A DNA stretch of 64,000 nucleotides, from the NCBI RefSeq assembly GCF_901709675.1, contig NC_051092.1:3040491-3104490 (forward strand), read 5' to 3'. Below the pieces are notes generated by a model. That model ran no database searches, had not been told where the DNA came from, and saw only the letters and a program-made list of their open reading frames with translations. This DNA is from Syngnathus acus (taxonomy: Eukaryota > Chordata > Actinopteri > Syngnathiformes > Syngnathidae). The position numbers and the translations under genes were made by a program. Shown in pieces: positions 59,557 to 64,000 of the stretch (position 1 is its first letter; each line of letters opens with the position of its first letter).

Positions 59557-62500
59557 CTTGAGAGGATTAACGAGTGACATTTATTCGTGATGTATTTGAC
59601 TGGAAATTGAAGACGATACAATTTGACATTTACCGATAGTGCGTTCCCGCTGGAGTTCGCTCATCTTTCTGTGAGCGTCTTGAAGCCCGACTCTCTCGCC
59701 CTCCAAAAGCGCTCTAGACAAACACAATAGGTACATTCTAGCTTTTGGGAGCATTTTAAGGCGCCAATTAGATCATGGGTGTCAAACCTAAGGCCCGGGG
59801 GCCAGATCCGGCCCGCTACATCATCTTATGTGGCTCGCATGTGTCAACTCAATGTTCCTTGTTAAAATAACAAAACTGTAAATTGGCTTCCTTTTTAATA
59901 AGTCAGATATCCCAACAATTTTTCATATTAAACCCCCACTTCAAAATGACTTTTTTTAACTGGATTCTGTTTGTGATACTATGAGATAATAAATCATTAA
60001 TGGCTCCATGAGGGAAACCGTATCTACGATGTAGCCGGCAACAAAAATGATTGATGATTCAGAAGATCAATAAACACAGGAATTCCAAGAGATGACTCGT
60101 CAATAATTAAAAAGATAAATCAATACCGTTCTGTACATCATAATTTGGAAAAACCGAGGGCAAGATAATTACCGTGCAAGGCGTTGTTGGTCTTCCGGCT
60201 CTTCCATCTTAAACCTCTAAAGCTAAACAGGCTTAGAAGGCACTATGAACCCGAGTCTGTGGCTATATACGGTAATGCTTACCAAAAAACCCAACCAATC
60301 ACTAATCTAATTAATAGCACTTTGTAATCTTCTTAATCTTCGTTCCTGGGCCTTGTTTGAAGGAAGAAACATGAGCAAAACTCTCCCGGAGAGTGCTTCC
60401 AGACAGACTGAGCTAAAAATAACAACAACAATGCGGGGCAGGCCATCGTTGCCTTTAAATTCCAATGCAAATTCAGGACGCGTGATGGTGCCACCTCCAA
60501 AATGTTTGGCCGATTCCACCTTCGGACTGACAAGGCCAGGATTTACGCTGTACACGGTTCATGTGACACAGTTAATATTCGAGTCATTGTAGTCAGTCCA
60601 GCATAAACGGAATAATCGAAGAATAATAATCGTAATGATCACCTTGCTGATGCCATCTTGAAGTCGAAATGGAAATACTATACCGATTGTTGACAATATT
60701 ATCAAAATGACAAAAAAAAATAGATTAAATTTTTTAAATAGATAAATAATTAAATACACAAATAAGCAGATAAATAAATAAATGGACAAATAAATAAAAA
60801 AATAAATAAATAATGTGTCCTGTGTCATCTGAATTGAATATAAAATCTATATTGAGGGCTTGTTACCTATAGGCTGCCACCTCCATGCCCAGGTCCATCT
60901 TGACCCGCAGCAGATGTTGATGCTCTTGCGTCCTCTGACCAATGGCCTCCGCCATGGCGTTTCTTTCCCGTTCCAGCTGGTCGATAATCATCTAGAGAGA
61001 ATAACATACGATGTCGATTGTTCTTCTATGGCTATTTGTGTCAATATTTTTTTTTCCTGCCATCAGAAAGAAAAACAATTTAAATGTCGCTACCAAACGG
61101 CGTACATGACAAGGATGGAAATGTATCGTTTCTAGTCTAAATGGTTAACTTATTTACCGATGTCGTTGGATTGTCCTGCTTGTGGAGCTTTATCCTTAAG
61201 AGCCTGCCTAATAGGGATTTTCCAGTCTGAGAGATAATTGGCTTAAGTGGCTAGCGAGCGGACACGCCCTCGAGATGTCCGAGCAGAAGCTACCCATTAG
61301 TGCATTAAAAGACCATAGCTGTGGTAAATGTTTTCTTTTTGTGGCATTTGTACATGTGTCCCTAATGTAGTGACCTCACCTGATACTCGCCCTCATCCTG
61401 ACTGAATTTCTCCTGCATGTGTAGGAGTTGCTCCTCCAGTCGCATTTGCTGCTGCCCTTGTTTCTCCGCGTCCATCTGTAGTTTGTCCAACTGGGTGGTG
61501 TGCAGCATCTTCTCCCTCTGCAGGTCATCCAGCATGGCCTGGTCCTCCTGGATGGCCTGTTCCATCTCTTGCACCTTCTGTTGGTACATTTCTAAGGTCT
61601 GTGTCCAGCTCTCGGACATCCCGCGGGCATACTCCTCCACGTCTTCCATGGAGGCCGCAGGAGGCCCATGGTAACTCTGCGTGATCACCATGGAATTCAC
61701 CTAAGAAAGAGAAATGCAGATATTGGTGAGTCCAAACTTGTGGGTGTTGGTTCTACAAGTTGTTGTCTAAAGTGTTGAAAATGATCTGCAGTCTTTGAGG
61801 ATGCAGTGGTTGAACAAAGGGATGATGGCCAAAGTTTCTGCCCCATGCCAGCCTGTAGACCAAGATCATCAACCGGCGGCTCTCGGGCCGAATTGGGCCC
61901 ACCGATCCGTTTAATCCAGCCCGCGACTGGATTCCATAAGGATTAAAATGAATGTTTAACAAAAGCCTGGTTCATAAAGGCTAAAATGTCTTCAGTTTTG
62001 TTATGAAATTTAAAAAAAACTATAAATAGTACACCGAAAATAATGCTATGCCAAAATGTGATTTTATTTTTAGTTGAGGGTTTCGCCGCCAAGGTGACTC
62101 AAATAAAATTCTGGCCCCCTGACAAATACAGTTGGGGACCTCTGCTAATAGACAAAGAAATATCTCTCCGCATTCACAATTTAGTAGTCAGACAAATTTT
62201 GAAGTTGTTGTGATGTTCAGATTGTTCCATCAAAGGTTACCACAGAACAGTAAGGAAAAAGTGTCCAGAGTACTTCCACTAACCTGGCTGTCTACTTGAT
62301 GTCTGAGCTGTCCCATCTGCTGCCGGTGCGTCTCCTCCAAGAGGGCGTACTCCCTCTGAAGCTCCACCAAACGCTGCTGGAGCAACGCATTGTTGTGGTG
62401 GGCCGCCCGGAGCTCTTTCTCTCGGCCGTGCAGCTCCCCGCCGATGTCCCGGCAGGCGTCGCTCTGCTGGCTGCACAGCGAGCGCACAGTCTGCAACTCC

Positions 62501-62763
62501 CTGCACAGCTTCTCGCGCTCCATCTCGGCGCGGGACTTCTCCAGCGCCACCCGCTCCATCGCCCGCCTCAACTCGCGTACTTCGGCCTTGTACTGCGGTT
62601 CCCGTTCCACCACCTGGGCCTGTCTGAGCTGGTTGATCTCGGCCAGGAGACACGCGTTCTCCCGCTCCAATTGTTGGGTCCTGGTGAGGTACTGAGTCAA
62701 CCGGCCGTTGAGCAGCTGCAGCTGCTGCTTGTCGGCCTCAAAAGTTCTTCTCGAAGGCAACAT
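57533..62763 (-). CDS. synm: Synemin, spliced coding region
   Basis: Large intermediate filament protein that co-polymerises with desmin or vimentin and ties filaments to dystrobrevin, alpha-actinin, vinculin and talin at Z-discs and costameres (family knowledge). Five coding exons join in frame to 3030 bp, 1009 aa; human isoforms are about 1565 and 1253 aa. The head is about 10 residues, followed by the helix start (LNGRLTQYLTRTQQLEREN), typical of synemin; the rod ends at AAYRALLEGE (Y308-E315). The tail carries blocks shared with human synemin: KTQIVLQSKVEEEVDVSEES, NVEIIEQPV, EYFVSTPDDN and TTTIVAELNVSQTLED. A 5 x 20-residue repeat (about 421-520) looks lineage-specific. The start is ATG 62763, the only in-frame ATG, with A at -3; the upstream in-frame extension has only a GTG. 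Vertebrate orientation next to mef2a supports the call. Confidence 0.96.
59003..59302 (-). repeat. synm: In-frame 60-bp minisatellite in synm, five units
   Basis: Five consecutive 60-bp units coding VESQSPTSAEKTKKIELVSK and near-variants (first unit IQSQSPTSV...FELL; others differ at A/V and V/G). It is followed by a degenerate sixth start, VESQSSSTK. Each unit has one SPT (possible proline-directed phosphosite) and a KTKK basic patch. Confidence 0.95.
59634..59713 (-). CDS. synm: synm exon 4: ALLEGE motif and tail start
   Basis: 80 bp. It completes R309 and codes ALLEGERVGLQDAHRKMS and ELQRERTI. Direct joining to exon 3 restores YRALLEGE, the intermediate filament rod-end signature. Acceptor gtttgtctag, donor ATCG|gtaaat (phase 1). 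Confidence 0.93.
59774..60062. mobile_element. Degenerate hAT copy in synm intron 4
   Basis: CATGGGTGTCAAACCTAAGG followed by CCCGGGGGCCAGATCCGGCC matches the left end of the element at 53818. The right end (GTAGCCGGCAACAAAAATG) is much decayed and no clear target duplication is visible. Confidence 0.6.
60173..60214 (-). CDS. synm: Candidate alternative first exon (or 42-bp cassette) of synm
   Basis: Between synm exons 3 and 4 the minus strand has ATG at 60207 coding MEEPEDQQRLA and a donor (CACG|gtaatt) at 60173 in phase 2, the same phase as exon 3. Splicing to exon 4 would give MEEPEDQQRLARALLEGE..., a 712-residue synemin without the rod. Upstream lie TATATAG (60269-60263) and an inverted CCAAT (60299-60295) at promoter-like spacing. 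If instead the AG at 60216-60215 is used, a 42-bp cassette of 14 codons inserts in frame before ALLEGE. Inference; no transcript evidence. Confidence 0.4.
60208..60300 (-). promoter_or_regulatory. synm: Candidate internal synm promoter
   Basis: Minus-strand order: ATTGG (inverted CCAAT) at 60299-60295, TATATAG at 60269-60263, then about 55 bp to ATG 60207. A start site about 30 bp past the TATA box would leave a leader of about 30 nt. Motifs are seen; function is inferred. Confidence 0.35.
60867..60991 (-). CDS. synm: synm exon 3: end of coil 2B
   Basis: 125 bp, residues 268-308 plus two bases of R309. MIIDQLERERNAMAEAIG and QHLLRVKMDLGMEVAAYR, the conserved rod end. Acceptor ctctctag, donor AG|gtaaca (phase 2). 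Confidence 0.94.
61380..61700 (-). CDS. synm: synm exon 2: coil 1B/2
   Basis: 321 bp, residues 161-267, phase 0 at both ends. VNSMVITQSYHGPPAASMED then SWTQTLEMYQQKVQEMEQAI and coiled coil to QDEGEYQ. Corresponds to human SWRETVQLYEDEVRELEEAL. Acceptor tctttcttag, donor CAG|gtgagg. Confidence 0.94.
61857..62143. mobile_element. hAT-like repeat in synm intron 1
   Basis: Left ATCATCAACCGGCGGCTCTC with GGGCCGAATTGGGCCC; right GGCCCCCTGACAAATACAG then TTGGGGACCTCTG, like the ends of CAGNGGTCCCCAAC-type hAT elements. It carries a perfect MEF2 consensus CTATAAATAG at 62020-62029. Confidence 0.55.
62284..62763 (-). CDS. synm: synm exon 1: head, coil 1
   Basis: 480 bp, residues 1-160. Starts MLPSRRTFEADKQQLQLLNG and continues as heptad-rich coiled coil rich in E, R, Q and L through RQQMGQLRHQVDSQ. 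Aligns with human MLSWRLQTGPEKAELQELNA. Donor CAG|gttagt, phase 0. ORFs on the plus strand here mirror the GC-rich coiled coil. Confidence 0.95.
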
Positions 62764-63120
62764 TGTGGTGTCAAAAATGATTGGGAAACGATAAAAACCG
62801 ACCCGTGTCCGAGTGTTCTTCTCGCTGGTCGTCTTTGCACGCAAATGTGACGTCACCCGCCTTCACTCACCCTTTGACAAGTGCACCAAGAGGGGCGTGT
62901 CCGCCTCTGAGGATCGCCCTGCCTGAAGGAGAGGAGCTGGCAGATGCTGAGGTGCGTTTAAGGACATCCGGACATTCACTTGCAATTCAATCCATCCGAC
63001 CCTAACAGCAGCATTAATTAACATACCTTCAGACTCAGCAGGAAAACGAACAGGTGAATAACACACCTGGTACAGGAATGTATGAGTGACTTTCTCTCCG
63101 TTGCTCATCTTCATTAGCCA
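62764..63120 (-). promoter_or_regulatory. synm: synm candidate promoter and 5' UTR
   Basis: Upstream of ATG 62763 lie a full CRE TGACGTCA at 62848-62855, CCCAATCA-type sequence near 62785 and GC-rich text to about 62960. No TATA box. The transcription start cannot be placed. Confidence 0.5.
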
Positions 63121-64000
63121 TCATTTTCGAGAATTGACCAGAGGCACATGAACGCATCAGTGGTTACCACACTGTGCAGAGGACAACAGCGCCATCCCGT
63201 GGCCCGCTTGAATGGCATGCTCAGCTACAGTACAGGACGCTAAAACTAAAATAGAATTCATCTCAGTGGATTAAATTCCGCACGATATGTCGTTTGTTAA
63301 ATAATTTTTGGGGTTTTATCAAAATTGACAATTAATCAAGTGGCCACTTTAAGCGTATGGTGCCGTCAGGTCACTGGTCTAGATAAAATGAAATAGAATT
63401 CTTTGTCTTGATAAAGAAAAAAAAAAAGGAAATATTTTAAACAATAAGGTATTTCAGATTTATATGCGATATGAATACAGATTCTCTAATGTTTTCTCAC
63501 ATGATATGGTCATTTAAATGATCAAAATAAGCAATATTTTTAATATTTGGTCAATAAAATAAACTTTTATTGCTTGGTAATTTTATGTAGTTGAAAAAAA
63601 AAACTTTTCATGCCAACTCAAGTGTGGGTAGTTTTAAAAAGGAAACAAATAACTGACAACAAATGAAATAACAAATGAATTCATCTTTATAGTGAATCAT
63701 GAGGGCATTTATACAGTGATTTAAACTGATATCATTAAAGGAAGAAAAAATTGAAATAAAAAAATAAATAAATAACACATCTAAAGGAAAAAGTATGATA
63801 AAAGCAACATTTCCAAAAATAAAATAAAAAAAAAACAACAGGAAAAAAGCTTTCAAAATTATATATAGCATCCATTTTAAGACCTTTTAATCATTAAATC
63901 TTTTCTGCTCTTGAAGCCATTCTTTATTTGGTTTGAGAAGAAATAATAATAACACTTGAACGGGGTGGCGGGAGTGTGTGTGTTGCGCTGACTATAAAAA
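63121..64000. other. Upstream flank of synm, nothing recognised
   Basis: AT-rich sequence with A/T runs near 63418 and 63760-63840. No ORF with family features, no RNA gene. Confidence 0.6.

Noticed and set aside
62230-62295. Exon 1 of synm read through to FSLLFCGNL
   Set aside because: The reading passes a good donor (CAG|gttagt at 62283) and the extra residues do not match synemin; joining to 61700 restores the coiled coil.
62296-62850. 184-codon plus-strand ORF over synm exon 1
   Set aside because: Antisense shadow of GC-rich coiled-coil sequence; Leu-rich translation mirrors Gln/Glu codons and has no family features.
62764-62856. N-terminal extension of synemin upstream of MLPSRR
   Set aside because: The in-frame stretch has no ATG (it begins at GTG), and the MLPSRR start aligns with the short head of human synemin.

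Overview
The window is vertebrate nuclear DNA, most likely from a ray-finned (teleost) fish. It has short GT-AG-spliced exons, compact introns, many microsatellites, fish-type MITE and hAT repeats, a tRNA-derived SINE head, and coding exons of two vertebrate muscle genes. The species cannot be named from sequence alone. There is no prokaryotic gene, CRISPR array, rRNA or complete tRNA gene.

Layout, both genes on the minus strand and so read right to left. (1) About 63.1-56.5 kb: synm (synemin, a large intermediate filament protein). Five coding exons at 62763-62284, 61700-61380, 60991-60867, 59713-59634 and 59556-57533 join in frame to 1009 codons plus stop. (2) About 56-34 kb: no supportable gene. 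This stretch holds repeats, including two near-complete copies of a TA-flanked MITE, one hAT element with a recognisable 8-bp target duplication, a TTAA-ended palindromic element, a short telomere-like array and a diverged tandem duplication. (3) About 33.9-33.4 kb: a CpG-, CCAAT-, CRE- and NRF1-like promoter with a likely non-coding first exon. (4) 22.3-0.45 kb: mef2a (MADS-box transcription factor MEF2A). Its coding exons include both alternative alpha exons (9817-9948 and 9612-9746) and the 24-bp beta microexon (2556-2579). With alpha1 and beta the exons sum to 1425 bp, giving 474 residues.

The two genes lie in the same order and orientation relative to each other as SYNM and MEF2A on human chromosome 15q26.3, but TTC23 and LRRC28, which separate them in human, were not recognised here. 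MEF2A is a master activator of muscle genes and synemin links desmin/vimentin filaments to the costamere and Z-disc, so the linkage joins a muscle regulator to a muscle structural gene.

The least expected signals are a possible alternative first exon of synm that would make a synemin without its rod domain; a five-unit, 20-residue tandem repeat in the synemin tail; a 70-bp intron separating the two mutually exclusive mef2a alpha exons; a diverged beta microexon; and upstream ORFs in the mef2a 5' leader.
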